A program made the position numbers and the translations under genes. From Myxococcales bacterium (GTDB lineage Bacteria; Myxococcota_A; Polyangia; Polyangiales; Polyangiaceae): a stretch of DNA of 64,000 bases. Position 1 is the stretch's first letter. Each line of letters begins with the position of its first letter. Positions 1 to 8,524 of this stretch are shown here, piece after piece. The notes under the pieces were generated by a model that did no database searches, had not been told where the DNA came from, and saw only the letters and a program-made list of their open reading frames with translations. Where the stretch lies: NCBI GenBank assembly GCA_903642325.1, contig CAHJWM010000020.1, positions 1-64,000 of the forward strand. Reading direction: 5' to 3'.

Positions 1-661
1 CCTGCGCGGAAGCTGCGCCTCCGCCCCCGCCGCTCGCGCCCCCGCCGGCCGCGGTCCCTGCGCTGCCGCCGGCGCCCTTACCGCCGCCTCCTGTGCGGGG
101 CACCCGATTGATCACCACGCCATCGTTGTAGCGCATGCTGCCGTCCGTCCAATCCTCCGGCGTCGCGGAAGTGATGGTCAGCAGCGACGAACCGCACAGA
201 TCTCCGGCACTAGCGATGATCGTAACTTTGCCAGCCTTCCGCGTCGTGATCATCACGCCACCCGTCGTCGGGTCGGGCTCGAGCTTGACCATTGTCGGAT
301 CAGAGGCACTCCAGTTGATGGTGACCTGGGTGGGATCGAGGCTGCTCACCACTGCCGGAATTTGGAATGTGTGCATTCCATCGTAGGCAGAGTACATCGG
401 CGAAAACAGAATGTTCAGCGCACTCTTCGGGCAGCCAGTTGCCGCGTTGCTGGTGCCGCCCGTGGTCGCAGTCGAGCTGTCTCCCGCGCTGTCCGCGTTG
501 TTATTGTCGCCGCCGCTCCCTCCGCCGCCACCGCTTTTGCCTCCAGTGCCGCTGGTGCTCGCCGCGTCGGAATTGGAGCTACTCCCGCATGCGCTGCCGA
601 GCAGTAACGAACCTAAGGCCACAACACGTGTGAGTGCTTCAACGCTTCGAAATTTTGCCAT
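1..661 (-). CDS. Secreted Ig-like (Big-2-like) lipoprotein, 3' end outside window
   Basis: Starts at ATG 661 and runs off the left edge, leaving 220 visible residues. Residues 1-25 form a lipoprotein signal peptide ending in the lipobox LGSAC (Cys25). A Ser/Gly/Asn-rich linker follows to about residue 75. Residues about 80-165 look like a bacterial Ig-like domain of the Big-2 type, with the pattern WSASDP, then MVKLEP, then AGKVTIIAS near its end. After that the chain becomes Gly/Ala-rich again before the edge. The likely location is the outer membrane or cell surface. The linker style is shared with the lipoproteins at 19389 and 60462. No enzymatic motif is visible, so the function is unknown. 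Confidence 0.75.
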   Translation of the reverse strand, partial: MAKFRSVEALTRVVALGSLLLGSACGSSSNSDAASTSGTGGKSGGGGGSGGDNNNADSAGDSSTATTGGTSNAATGCPKSALNILFSPMYSAYDGMHTFQIPAVVSSLDPTQVTINWSASDPTMVKLEPDPTTGGVMITTRKAGKVTIIASAGDLCGSSLLTITSATPEDWTDGSMRYNDGVVINRVPRTGGGGKGAGGSAGTAAGGGASGGGGGAASAQ

Positions 662-845
662 TGAACCTACAGTGTCGAAGGGGCACCCCGATCAGGCACC
701 CCGACACACATCGACAAAGATAGACACACTCAGAAATTGGCGCAGTAAGGTAACTTTCCAGTGCGACGAAGCTAGCGCTATCGGCCCTCTCACATCTCGT
801 TTTATCGAGAACGGGCCGCGCGGGCCCGAGGCCGGTCGGGCGGAC

Positions 846-869
846 GCGTGGGCGGGCGCGTGGGCGGGC
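846..869. repeat. 12-bp direct repeat, two copies
   Basis: The unit GCGTGGGCGGGC occurs twice back to back in the 256-bp stretch between two leftward genes. It is GC-skewed low-complexity DNA. No gene or terminator is evident around it. Confidence 0.6.
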
Positions 870-917
870 GCGCGAGAGGGACGCCTGCGTGGCTGAACAC
901 GGCCACGCTGCCTTGAA

Positions 918-1376
918 TCAACTTTGCGGCGCCGGGCTCGTCCTCTGACCCGCGTCTTTCCAACCTCGAATGCCGGCTCGCATGACGCTGACGTCGCTGT
1001 AACCGACGGCGGACGCGCGCGAGGCCGCTGCGTCGGAGGCGCGGCACTGAGCTCCGCCGCAGTAGAAAACGAGCTTCTCGGTTTTTGCCGCGGGCAATAC
1101 ACTCAGCGGATAGTTCGTGTGGCTTGTCAGGAGCACCGCGCCTGGCAGCACACCGTACTCCTTTCGTGTATCGTCATCATTCGCGTCGAACACGGTAGCG
1201 CCCTTATTCTGGATTAGGGTTTGCACTTCGCCGACGGTCACTTCAGCGACTCGCTTGGCTTCCGAAGCCGGCGCGCTGGGCACTGCATGTTCGGTCGACG
1301 GCGAAGAATGACAAGCGACGACCAGCGCTGCGCATAGCCCGCTCAGTGAAATGAGTTTTGGAATTTGACGGTTCAT
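918..1376 (-). CDS. Rhodanese-like domain lipoprotein
   Basis: 152 residues from ATG 1376; the longer upstream frame adds only low-complexity sequence before the signal peptide. Lipobox LVVAC with Cys22. Residues about 42-150 form a single rhodanese domain, with the aspartate-containing TVFDAND strand near 61-67 and the active-site loop YCGGAQCRAS, where Cys106 is the expected catalytic thiol and Cys111 a second nearby thiol. Rhodaneses carry sulfane sulfur as a persulfide. A periplasmic, membrane-anchored form could take part in sulfur transfer or redox sensing, but the substrate cannot be told. It is divergent from the ZIP-permease gene at 1463. Confidence 0.85.
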   Translation of the reverse strand: MNRQIPKLISLSGLCAALVVACHSSPSTEHAVPSAPASEAKRVAEVTVGEVQTLIQNKGATVFDANDDDTRKEYGVLPGAVLLTSHTNYPLSVLPAAKTEKLVFYCGGAQCRASDAAASRASAVGYSDVSVMRAGIRGWKDAGQRTSPAPQS

Positions 1377-1441
1377 ATGCGTAGTGTACGCCGGGCTGGG
1401 ACCGCGCAAGCGAGATCTAGCGATTCGGCGCGAGTCACCGG

Positions 1442-1459
1442 CGCCTCGCTTTCGAGGCG
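1442..1459. promoter_or_regulatory. Perfect hairpin in divergent intergenic region
   Basis: CGCCTCG, four-base loop, CGAGGCG: a 7-bp perfect stem three bases upstream of the TTG start at 1463 and between two divergent genes. It could be an operator or a 5'-leader hairpin. If the GTG at 1526 is the true start, it sits inside the leader instead. Confidence 0.35.
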
Positions 1460-1462
1460 TTA

Positions 1463-3067
1463 TTGCCGCCGTCGCGCCGTCACTTTGGCGATCGCTCGCG
1501 ACTCGGGCTAACACGGGCGTCTCGCGTGCTGTTTGCCGTCCTCGTCGCCGTAAGTTCCGTTCTATTGGGGGCGGCAGTGTCCTTCGTCCCGAACCGTTCG
1601 AGAACGGTACTCGGTTATATGCGGACTTTCGCGACCTTGGCCGCGCTGGCAGTGGTCGTCACGCATCTGCTACCCGAAGCACTACGGCAGCTCGGGCTGC
1701 CGGCGCTGCTGCTCTTTCTTGGCGGCTGGTTCGCTCCCGCCGCCGCGCATTTCGTCGGCCAGCGTTCGACGAGAGGCCGAGTCGCGCACGCGGTGTTGGA
1801 GGCCGGCTATTGGGGGCTGGTCGTGCACCATGTCGCCGACGGTATCGGCCTGGGGACGTACACGCGCTTGCCCACGGCTCAGGGTACACACCTCGATGTG
1901 ATCGTAGCGCTCGCGGCGCACACGGTGCCGCTGATTGCAGTCGTCTCGCTCGCCTATCGAACGACCTACGGCGCGCGCTCGGCCGTGTTGCGCTCGCTCG
2001 GTTTGGCTCTCGCGAGCGTGGTCGGGATCGCGTTCTCGAGTCTGATTAGTGCGCAAACCATAGAACGCTTCGCCCCGATCATCGCGGCCGTTGCCGCCGG
2101 ATTGCTGCTGCACGTGGTCACCCATGACTTGACGGCAGACCAAGCCTTCACGCCGTTTGCGCGGCTCCTAGATCTCGGTGTTGCCGCGCTCGGCGTTAGC
2201 GTGAGCTTGCTCGGCGTGTGGCATAGCACCGAGCCGGGCATTCGCGCCTTCGCGCGCCGGCTAGCGGAGCTGAGCGAGCGAACTTCCCTCGTGATCTTGG
2301 TGGGTTTGCTGGCGGCCGCATTTTCCTTGCGGTTGCCCGACCGACGTTCGGTGCTGGCGCGCGCAACGCTGCCCGCGGGCGCGCTCGGTCCAGAGAGTGT
2401 GCTCCTCACTCTCGCGCTGTTGGGTTTCACTGGCGGAGGTTTGCGCTTGCTTCTGACGGGCGCCGCGGTTGCCGCCCGCGGCCTCATGCAGCATGCGCCG
2501 ATGCCCGAAGAGCTCATTACGGATCCTCCGTGGCGGGCTCGCGCGCTGGAGGCGCTCGAGCGTTCCGGGCCCTGGCTCGTGCTCGGACTGCTGTTTGGCG
2601 CGCTGTTATCCACGGCACCGGTGAACGCGGCGGCGCTGCGATCAGCGAACCTTTCTAGCCTGCTCGCCATCGCGTTGGTCGCAAATTTGACGCCCATGGC
2701 GGCGCCGGCCGCAGTTCTCATCGCCACCGGTCTGAGCGCGATCGGTTTTTCATCGGGCGCCAGCCTACTGTTTGCGACGCTCGCGCCGATCTGCGCCTTG
2801 CTGGGACCTGCTCTGTGGGTACGTTTGCTGGCGAGTGGCGTGTGCATGGCGGCCGCGGCGGCCAGTGACGGGCTGGGCCTTTCGGCTAGTGCGCTGGATG
2901 GCTCGCTCTCCGCTGGAGGCTTCGGCGCCCGCGCCGCGGTTGCCCTGGCTTTGCTTTTTCTCTTCGGGATCTGGCAGCGAGGCGCGCGGCTCTGGCTATC
3001 GACGATCGTGCCGCCGGCGCCGCACGAGCATGAGCACGCCCACGACGTGCACGGCCCTCATTCGTAA
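1463..3067 (+). CDS. ZIP-type metal transporter fused to a permease-like domain
   Basis: 534 residues, very hydrophobic. The N-terminal half (about 20-220) resembles ZIP divalent-metal transporters: VVTHLLPEAL near 65-74, HHVADG at 122-127 (equivalent of the ZIP TM4 HNxxDG motif) and AAHTVPL at 151-157 (equivalent of the TM5 HExPHE motif, reduced here). After a short linker, residues about 270-510 add a second bundle of membrane segments with a stretch (ALERSGPWLVLGLLFGALLS) like the ArsP_1/DUF318 permease family. The C-terminus is a short His/Glu-rich tail (HEHEHAHDVHGPHS), which suggests metal binding. Start is TTG 1463 or GTG 1526. Metal identity and direction of transport cannot be read from sequence. 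Confidence 0.7.
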   Translation: MPPSRRHFGDRSRLGLTRASRVLFAVLVAVSSVLLGAAVSFVPNRSRTVLGYMRTFATLAALAVVVTHLLPEALRQLGLPALLLFLGGWFAPAAAHFVGQRSTRGRVAHAVLEAGYWGLVVHHVADGIGLGTYTRLPTAQGTHLDVIVALAAHTVPLIAVVSLAYRTTYGARSAVLRSLGLALASVVGIAFSSLISAQTIERFAPIIAAVAAGLLLHVVTHDLTADQAFTPFARLLDLGVAALGVSVSLLGVWHSTEPGIRAFARRLAELSERTSLVILVGLLAAAFSLRLPDRRSVLARATLPAGALGPESVLLTLALLGFTGGGLRLLLTGAAVAARGLMQHAPMPEELITDPPWRARALEALERSGPWLVLGLLFGALLSTAPVNAAALRSANLSSLLAIALVANLTPMAAPAAVLIATGLSAIGFSSGASLLFATLAPICALLGPALWVRLLASGVCMAAAAASDGLGLSASALDGSLSAGGFGARAAVALALLFLFGIWQRGARLWLSTIVPPAPHEHEHAHDVHGPHS

Positions 3068-3089
3068 CTCAATGGCCGCCTACGCAACG

Positions 3090-4901
3090 TCAGTGGATCA
3101 GCAGGCCATAAGGCAGGGCCACGGCCATGTGCTCATGGCCCGCCAAGGGCGAGAAGGCTGCGACGACTGCGCGCAGCTCGAGCGGCACGTCCGCCAATGG
3201 GTTCGCAGTAGCGCTCAGGCGGGCAAATGCTGCGGCGGCCTCCGCGTCGCTGGCGTCGTCGGATACGAGCAGGCTGTCGAGTAAGCCTTCGCGACCGCCT
3301 TCGACCGTTATGGGTATCTCCGCGTCGACGTGCGCCGCTTTACGCGCGGCAGCCAACGCCTCCGATAGACCACCGATCTCGTCAATCAGCCCACGCCCCA
3401 ACCCTTGATCCCCGCTCCAGATGTGGCCCTCCGCAGAGGCGCGCACCTTCTCGACTTCCATATGACGAGCGTGTGCCACCCGGGCGAGGAACAGATCATA
3501 GATGCCTTGCATCTGCGCGCGCACACGCTCGCGGGTCGCGTCATCCCACGCCGTGAGCGGTGAATTGAACGCGGCGCGCTCGGCCGCCCCAAGCTCGGGG
3601 CTCGCGGCGAACGTTTCGGCATGCACTCCGAATTGCTCGAGCGCAGGTGCCACATTGATCTTACCCCCAAAGACGCCGATGGAGCCGACGATACTGGTAC
3701 GTTCGGCGAAGATGCGCTGGCCCGCGCAGGCAATGTAATAGCCTCCACTAGCCGCCATGTTGCCCACCGAAACGATGATCGGTTTCTTTTTTCGCAGCTC
3801 CATCATTTCGTGCCAAATCAAGTCGCTCGCGAGTGGCGAGCCCCCGGGCGAATCAATGCGCAGCACGACCGCTTTGACGGAGTCGTCGTTTTGCATGCGG
3901 CGTAGTGTCTTGCAGAGTGCGCTAGCGGTGATGCCCCCTTGCTGCAAGGGTCCGCCTGACTCCAGGGTGATCGCGCCCTCCGCAGGCACCACCGCAACGT
4001 GGGGTTTGTGCTCGCGGGAGCTACTCGAGCCGGCGAGCATGCGCAGCAGCTGGCCAATGTCGAAGCCGCGCCCGGTCTGTGCGCGCGGTCCAAAAATCGC
4101 CTCGACTGCGCTGACCTTCGCGGCCTTTTTCGCGGCTTCCAGGGCTTCGTTCTCGAAGCCGATCTCATCGACCAAGCCTCGCCCCAACGCCTCGCCCGCG
4201 CTGAACGGGCCGTGCTCGAGAGCGCCACGCAAGGCGTCGTTCTTGCGTACCTCGTTGCTCTCGTCGAGCCAGGCGCCCCGGATCGCGGCCAGCGTTTCGA
4301 CGAGTGATGCCCGCGCTTCTTCGCTTGGCCCCTCACGCGTCAGGGGCTCGGCTCCGCTCTTGAACTTGCCCATATGCAAGAAGTCGACATCGACCTTCAG
4401 CTTGGCGAAGATACTGTGCAGGTACACCATCTGCGCGGCGATACCGATGGTCGAGACCTCACCAGCTGGGCTCAGCCAAACCTTGCCGCAACCACGTGAC
4501 GTGAAGAGCGCGGTCGAGTTGTTCAGCTCGTGCGCGTGGCACGTCACCGGCTTGCCACTGGCTTGGACTTTCCCGAGCAAGCGCGATAGTTCTTCGCTCT
4601 GCGACAGATTGAAGCTGGCCGCACCCAAGCGCACGAACAGGCCTCGCGCCTTGTCATCCGTCGCGGTGTGCAAGATAGCGCGGACCAGGCCGGTATACGT
4701 TTGCGCGGCTGGCGTATGAAACAGAGCGCTCGAGTCGATGGTCTCGGGCACACCCGCGCTAAGATCCAACTCGATCAGTCGCGGCTCGTCGTCTTTGATC
4801 GCGACCACCTTGGGCGAGGCGCTCGAGTCGATGTGCCGCGGACGCCCGCTGCAGGCGACGACCAACAAGGGGGCAAGCAGCCAGCGCGCGGGGAATTTCA
4901 T
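3090..4901 (-). CDS. sppA: Signal peptide peptidase SppA, 67K type, lipoprotein form
   Basis: 603 residues with two tandem S49 protease domains, the long SppA architecture. The N-terminal domain holds the general base Lys181 in MGKFKSGAEP (cf. GKYKSA in E. coli). The C-terminal domain holds the nucleophile Ser385 in NMAASGGYYIA, preceded by DSPGGS. SppA degrades cleaved signal peptides at the membrane. The usual TM anchor is replaced by a lipoprotein signal, LLVVAC with Cys17, so anchoring is by lipid. The start codon overlaps the stop of the upstream zinc-ribbon/TPR gene by 4 bp, so the two are translationally coupled. Confidence 0.93.
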   Translation of the reverse strand: MKFPARWLLAPLLVVACSGRPRHIDSSASPKVVAIKDDEPRLIELDLSAGVPETIDSSALFHTPAAQTYTGLVRAILHTATDDKARGLFVRLGAASFNLSQSEELSRLLGKVQASGKPVTCHAHELNNSTALFTSRGCGKVWLSPAGEVSTIGIAAQMVYLHSIFAKLKVDVDFLHMGKFKSGAEPLTREGPSEEARASLVETLAAIRGAWLDESNEVRKNDALRGALEHGPFSAGEALGRGLVDEIGFENEALEAAKKAAKVSAVEAIFGPRAQTGRGFDIGQLLRMLAGSSSSREHKPHVAVVPAEGAITLESGGPLQQGGITASALCKTLRRMQNDDSVKAVVLRIDSPGGSPLASDLIWHEMMELRKKKPIIVSVGNMAASGGYYIACAGQRIFAERTSIVGSIGVFGGKINVAPALEQFGVHAETFAASPELGAAERAAFNSPLTAWDDATRERVRAQMQGIYDLFLARVAHARHMEVEKVRASAEGHIWSGDQGLGRGLIDEIGGLSEALAAARKAAHVDAEIPITVEGGREGLLDSLLVSDDASDAEAAAAFARLSATANPLADVPLELRAVVAAFSPLAGHEHMAVALPYGLLIH

Positions 4902-7042
4902 TTTGGTTCAGGCACATCCGTGGTGTCGATGCTGGGGGGAGTGGGGCTCGAAGCTTCCGGCATCGAGGAGCCCGCGTCGAGTGAGGCGGCTTCGCCGCTG
5001 CTGGCCGCACCTTCGGCAAGACGCGCGCTGGCGTGCGTGCCATATTCGGAGCCGGGGCGAGCCTGCTCGAGCAAGCGCCGATATAAAGAAAGCGCTTCGG
5101 CCCGCTCTCCGGCGGCCCACTTTTGGTCGGCGCTAGCCACGAGCGCCGGCAAATACGCTGGATTTTCGAGCAATATGCGATCGTACAGCTTCGCGGCCAG
5201 CGCCGGATCGTGACGCGCCTCCGCTACATCGGCCAAGCCGCTCAGCGCCTCGGCGTTCCACGCCTGTTCGTCGACGACCGAGTCATACAATTGCGCGGCG
5301 CGGGTCAGGTCACCTTGACGCAGCGCAACCGCTGCCTGCGACAGGCGGGATCTGAAGTCGCCGGTGGCTTCGGGTGCAGGTGAGGTATCGAGCTTCGGTA
5401 ACGTGCTCAAGTCGAGCGTCGCGAGCTTCGGCGGGGTGCCCGTGCTCACGTCGAGCGAGCTTTTGGAGCGCTGCAAGAAAGCGCGCAGCTCTTCCAGCAG
5501 TGGGTGCGGTCGGGACCGACCGTCCACCTTCGCGAACTCGCTGTCTGCTTCGCTGAGCCGGCCGGTGCGTGCCAATGCATAGATCAGCGCTGCGCGCGCT
5601 TGTCCTGGGTTACGCTCGGCTGCCGCGGCCGTGCGCAATCGATCGATCACGGCGGGCCAAAGCGGGGTCGGTTCGGCGAGATCGAGCGCCGCAAGCACGT
5701 AAGCGTTCTCGGGCAGGCTGGCGTTGGCGCTGAGGGGCGCCAGCCATTCGCGGGCTTTGTCGCCTTCGCCGCTCAGCCGGAGCACGTCGACGCGCGCGCG
5801 AAGCAGCGAGGGATCTTCGGGAGAAACCGCGAATGCGCGGTCAACCGAGGACCGGGCCTTGCCCACGCGCCGGCCGAGCTCGCGGTACGTGGCTTGCACG
5901 AGGTCGTTCGAGCTCGGATCGATCAGACGCAGCCTGAGCCACCAAAGGTCGGCCCGCCGCGTTTCGAGGCGAGCCAACGCAGTGAGGAGCGCGGGATCCT
6001 TTTCGGCGAGCGCCGTCGCTTTGTCGAATTGCTCTTTGGCGCCTTCGAAATCGTCGTCGTCCAGCAGGCGATTGCCGTCGCTCAAAAAAACCGCGACTCG
6101 TACGTCGCTCGAGGCTTTGACATCGGCCGCACTCGTGAGCCGCGCGAGGTAGCGCCGCCCCACCGTAGAAGCGAGCAGGCCGAGCACTCCGACCACCACG
6201 ACGCCGGCAATCCAACGCGAACGCGCGCTGCGCGCATGGCTGTGATCGAGAGCGGGCTCGCTGTGCAGCTCGTCGTATGACTTGAAGCTTTCGCGGATGC
6301 TCTCCACCTCGATCGGCGGCAGATTGCGCGGCGACGAGACAGGCGCCCGTAGGCCCGGCGGTACCTCGAGCGTGGAATCGAAGGCCACCAGCCGCGACGA
6401 GGAAGGGGCCTGCGGCGTGAACGGCGACGAATCGGGTAGGCGTTCGGAGGGCACTTGTGGACCGACGACCGCGGGGTCATCGGCGTGCAGCATCGCGGCA
6501 TTCGAGCCACCGGGCAGCGTGGCTCGAGGCATGAAAACGCCCGCCAGCGGCGATGGCGGCGCACCAGGGAGCCCTTCAGGCTTGCCCAGTGCTGGGGGAG
6601 AATGATCGCCTACCGAGGTGGCCGCCGCTCTCGGCTGCGCGGGTGCAGCGGAGACGGCGGGGGGGGCCACACCCTGGAGCGTTTGCCGCACGGGTGCGGG
6701 CTCGCCCGCTCTACGGAGTGCCGGCCCCGCTTGGAACAGCGGTTCGAGCTCTGCGATCGAAGCCAATGCGCGCGGTGGTTGCTTGCCGCGCGACAGCAGG
6801 TCGGTCGCGCCTATCTTCTTGTCGGCGATCCCTCGTTGCAGCTCGCGCAGCGACGTATACACGAGCTCACGCCCAGAGCCGGTGCGTACGACCCACCGCT
6901 CGGGCGCGAGGCCTTTGCCCGCGCTCGGAAGGATTTTGAATTGGAGCCCACAGTTCGTACACTTCACCGTGGTGCCCCGTTCCGATATCAGGGCATCGTC
7001 GAATTCGTACTCGGTGGCGCAGCGACTACAACGAACGTCCAT
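4898..7042 (-). CDS. Zinc-ribbon / GYF-like / TPR membrane protein
   Basis: 714 residues. Residues 1-40 are an MJ0042-type zinc ribbon with Cys5, Cys8, Cys28 and Cys31. Residues about 48-104 resemble the GYF_2/DUF4339-like module common in myxobacteria. A Pro/Ala-rich linker leads to one transmembrane helix near 277-294. The C-terminal 400 residues are alpha-helical repeats of TPR type, rich in Ala/Leu with patterns such as AAKLYDRIL and AEALSLYRRLLEQA. Expected topology is cytoplasmic zinc ribbon and periplasmic TPR array. It is the first gene of a two-gene unit with sppA. A scaffold or quality-control role is inference only. Confidence 0.78.
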   Translation of the reverse strand: MDVRCSRCATEYEFDDALISERGTTVKCTNCGLQFKILPSAGKGLAPERWVVRTGSGRELVYTSLRELQRGIADKKIGATDLLSRGKQPPRALASIAELEPLFQAGPALRRAGEPAPVRQTLQGVAPPAVSAAPAQPRAAATSVGDHSPPALGKPEGLPGAPPSPLAGVFMPRATLPGGSNAAMLHADDPAVVGPQVPSERLPDSSPFTPQAPSSSRLVAFDSTLEVPPGLRAPVSSPRNLPPIEVESIRESFKSYDELHSEPALDHSHARSARSRWIAGVVVVGVLGLLASTVGRRYLARLTSAADVKASSDVRVAVFLSDGNRLLDDDDFEGAKEQFDKATALAEKDPALLTALARLETRRADLWWLRLRLIDPSSNDLVQATYRELGRRVGKARSSVDRAFAVSPEDPSLLRARVDVLRLSGEGDKAREWLAPLSANASLPENAYVLAALDLAEPTPLWPAVIDRLRTAAAAERNPGQARAALIYALARTGRLSEADSEFAKVDGRSRPHPLLEELRAFLQRSKSSLDVSTGTPPKLATLDLSTLPKLDTSPAPEATGDFRSRLSQAAVALRQGDLTRAAQLYDSVVDEQAWNAEALSGLADVAEARHDPALAAKLYDRILLENPAYLPALVASADQKWAAGERAEALSLYRRLLEQARPGSEYGTHASARLAEGAASSGEAASLDAGSSMPEASSPTPPSIDTTDVPEPK

Positions 7043-7181
7043 ATCGCCCGGGGTGAAGGGTGAAAAAACTTAGCATGCTCGCGAATTTGCCACCGAAATC
7101 TTTGGCCCTAGCAGTGCCGTTCGCGCTGCCGTTTTACAGCATAGGCCGCAGAGCGCAGCCTGGTTATTGGAGGCGCTTCAC

Positions 7182-7235
7182 TTGTACCGGGCATGTCGCT
7201 TGCTAGGCTGAGTGCTCTACGAGCTTTTATGGAGG
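7182..7235 (+). promoter_or_regulatory. Candidate promoter and RBS for the 7243 lipoprotein gene
   Basis: TTGTAC at 7182-7187 and TAGGCT at 7204-7209 are 16 bp apart, a weak sigma70-like pair. GGAGG at 7231-7235 lies 7 bases before ATG 7243, an unusually clear Shine-Dalgarno for this window, and fixes the start. Confidence 0.4.
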
Positions 7236-7242
7236 CCATCTC

Positions 7243-7656
7243 ATGAAGCGACCGGTGTTGACGGCATTGATATTGTGCGCGGTAGCGGTGCTTCCCGGTT
7301 GCCCCATCTACGACCATGACGCCGGCAACTGTAACTCGAGCGATGACTGCGCGCCCGGGTTCGACTGTGACGACCACAGCGGCGACTGTTATCAGCAGAC
7401 CCCGCGGTCCACCTGCCGAGCGCCGGCCGACTGCAGCGTGAACGAGACCTGCGGTACGGCCGGCCAGTGCGTCACTGGCGACTGCACTTTCAGTGGCTGC
7501 GTTCACGGCTACGTCTGCAATTCGAGCTCGGAACGTTGGGAATGCGTCAGGGGAGAGGCCGGCGTCGCCGGCGCCCCCAACGAGCCCGCTGCCGGTTCAG
7601 CGGGCGCTGCGGGTGAGTCGTCTCTCGCGGTGGCGGGCGCTGCGGGCGCGCCCTGA
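7243..7656 (+). CDS. Small Cys-rich secreted lipoprotein
   Basis: 137 residues. Signal peptide with lipobox VLPGC at about residue 20. The mature part has about a dozen cysteines spaced in the manner of small EGF-like or metal-binding modules (for example CNSSDDCAPGFDCDD, CRAPADCSVNETCG). A Gly/Ala/Ser-rich C-terminus follows from about residue 105. This is typical of polyangial surface proteins with low-complexity tails. No catalytic motif; function unknown. It converges on the sspB gene with a 3-bp gap. Confidence 0.75.
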   Translation: MKRPVLTALILCAVAVLPGCPIYDHDAGNCNSSDDCAPGFDCDDHSGDCYQQTPRSTCRAPADCSVNETCGTAGQCVTGDCTFSGCVHGYVCNSSSERWECVRGEAGVAGAPNEPAAGSAGAAGESSLAVAGAAGAP

Positions 7657-7659
7657 GCT

Positions 7660-8466
7660 TTACTTCACGACACGCAGGTATGGCGGGAGCTCACGCTTCG
7701 GCTTGCTGCCGTGCTCCGTGTCCGCGGCCGCAGCTTCAGGCTTTGGTTGCGCCGCTTTCTTGGCAGGGACGGGAGCGGGCCGGGCTTCCCCGGTCGGAGG
7801 GCGACTCGCGGGCACGGGGGCCGACGCGCCCTTCTTGGCGCGGACTTTCGGATTAGCGGGCAGTCGCGCGAGCGATTTTGGCGGCGTAGCTTTTGGTTCC
7901 TTGTCGGGCTCGAGCTTGGGTCGCGGCGAGGCCTTCGATGCGCGCTTGGTACCCTCCGCCGCAGCCTTCGCCGCGTCCACCTTCGTTTTGCCCGGCTTGC
8001 TCGCAAGCTTCTTGTCCGTGAGCTTCGCCGCAGGCTCGTCGACCGCCTTGTCCGCTGCAGCCGCTTGATCGTCAGCGCCGACGGAGCGCAAGTGCGGACG
8101 GGGTTTTTCTGGTGCCTTCTGCGCTTGGGCTTGTGCCGCCACCTCGGCGGGCACGTCCTCCGCCCAGACCATGGCTTGCCCGTTCTCGCCCACCAAAGCA
8201 AAGATCGCCGGCCAGGGAATCATGCAAAAAAACGGCGAGCGGTTGAAGCTCAGCGTGCAGGACAAGCCGTGCTCGTCGACATGGAGATCCGGTATCGGAA
8301 CGGCCATGTTCAGCCCGACTTGCAGCACCAGCTGCGGTTGCTTCTTGAACCATGTTGGCACCTGCACGGCCTCCGCACGCGGATCGAGATGAACGTACAT
8401 CGACGCCTGTTCGAGCAACGCCAGTGCGACGTCCTTCTTAGGTGGAAGGCGAGCCGTCGGAGCCAT
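7660..8466 (-). CDS. sspB: SspB-type ClpXP adaptor with long Ala/Lys/Pro linker
   Basis: 268 residues. Residues about 15-125 match the SspB substrate-binding fold: VHLDPRAEAVQVPTWF, then VLQVGLNMAVPIPDL, then SFNRSPFFCMIPWPAIFALV, in the order seen in E. coli SspB. SspB binds ssrA-tagged proteins and delivers them to ClpXP. Residues 126-255 are a low-complexity linker rich in Ala, Lys and Pro. The last residues are LRVVK, the same as the ClpX-binding tail (XB motif) of E. coli SspB, so tethering to ClpX should be preserved. The linker is longer than in enterobacterial SspB (165 residues in total). Confidence 0.85.
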   Translation of the reverse strand: MAPTARLPPKKDVALALLEQASMYVHLDPRAEAVQVPTWFKKQPQLVLQVGLNMAVPIPDLHVDEHGLSCTLSFNRSPFFCMIPWPAIFALVGENGQAMVWAEDVPAEVAAQAQAQKAPEKPRPHLRSVGADDQAAAADKAVDEPAAKLTDKKLASKPGKTKVDAAKAAAEGTKRASKASPRPKLEPDKEPKATPPKSLARLPANPKVRAKKGASAPVPASRPPTGEARPAPVPAKKAAQPKPEAAAADTEHGSKPKRELPPYLRVVK

Positions 8467-8524
8467 ATGAGCGACCTTACTTAGCGCCCCCCGCGCGAAA
8501 TTGCCAGCCGCCGGACCGAGCGCA

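Noticed and set aside
5504-6280. 258-codon plus-strand frame
   Set aside because: Antisense to the zinc-ribbon/TPR gene, with no recognisable domain.
7711-8484. 257-codon plus-strand frame over the sspB region
   Set aside because: Antisense to the Ala/Lys/Pro linker of SspB; Arg/Leu/Gly-rich with no domain.
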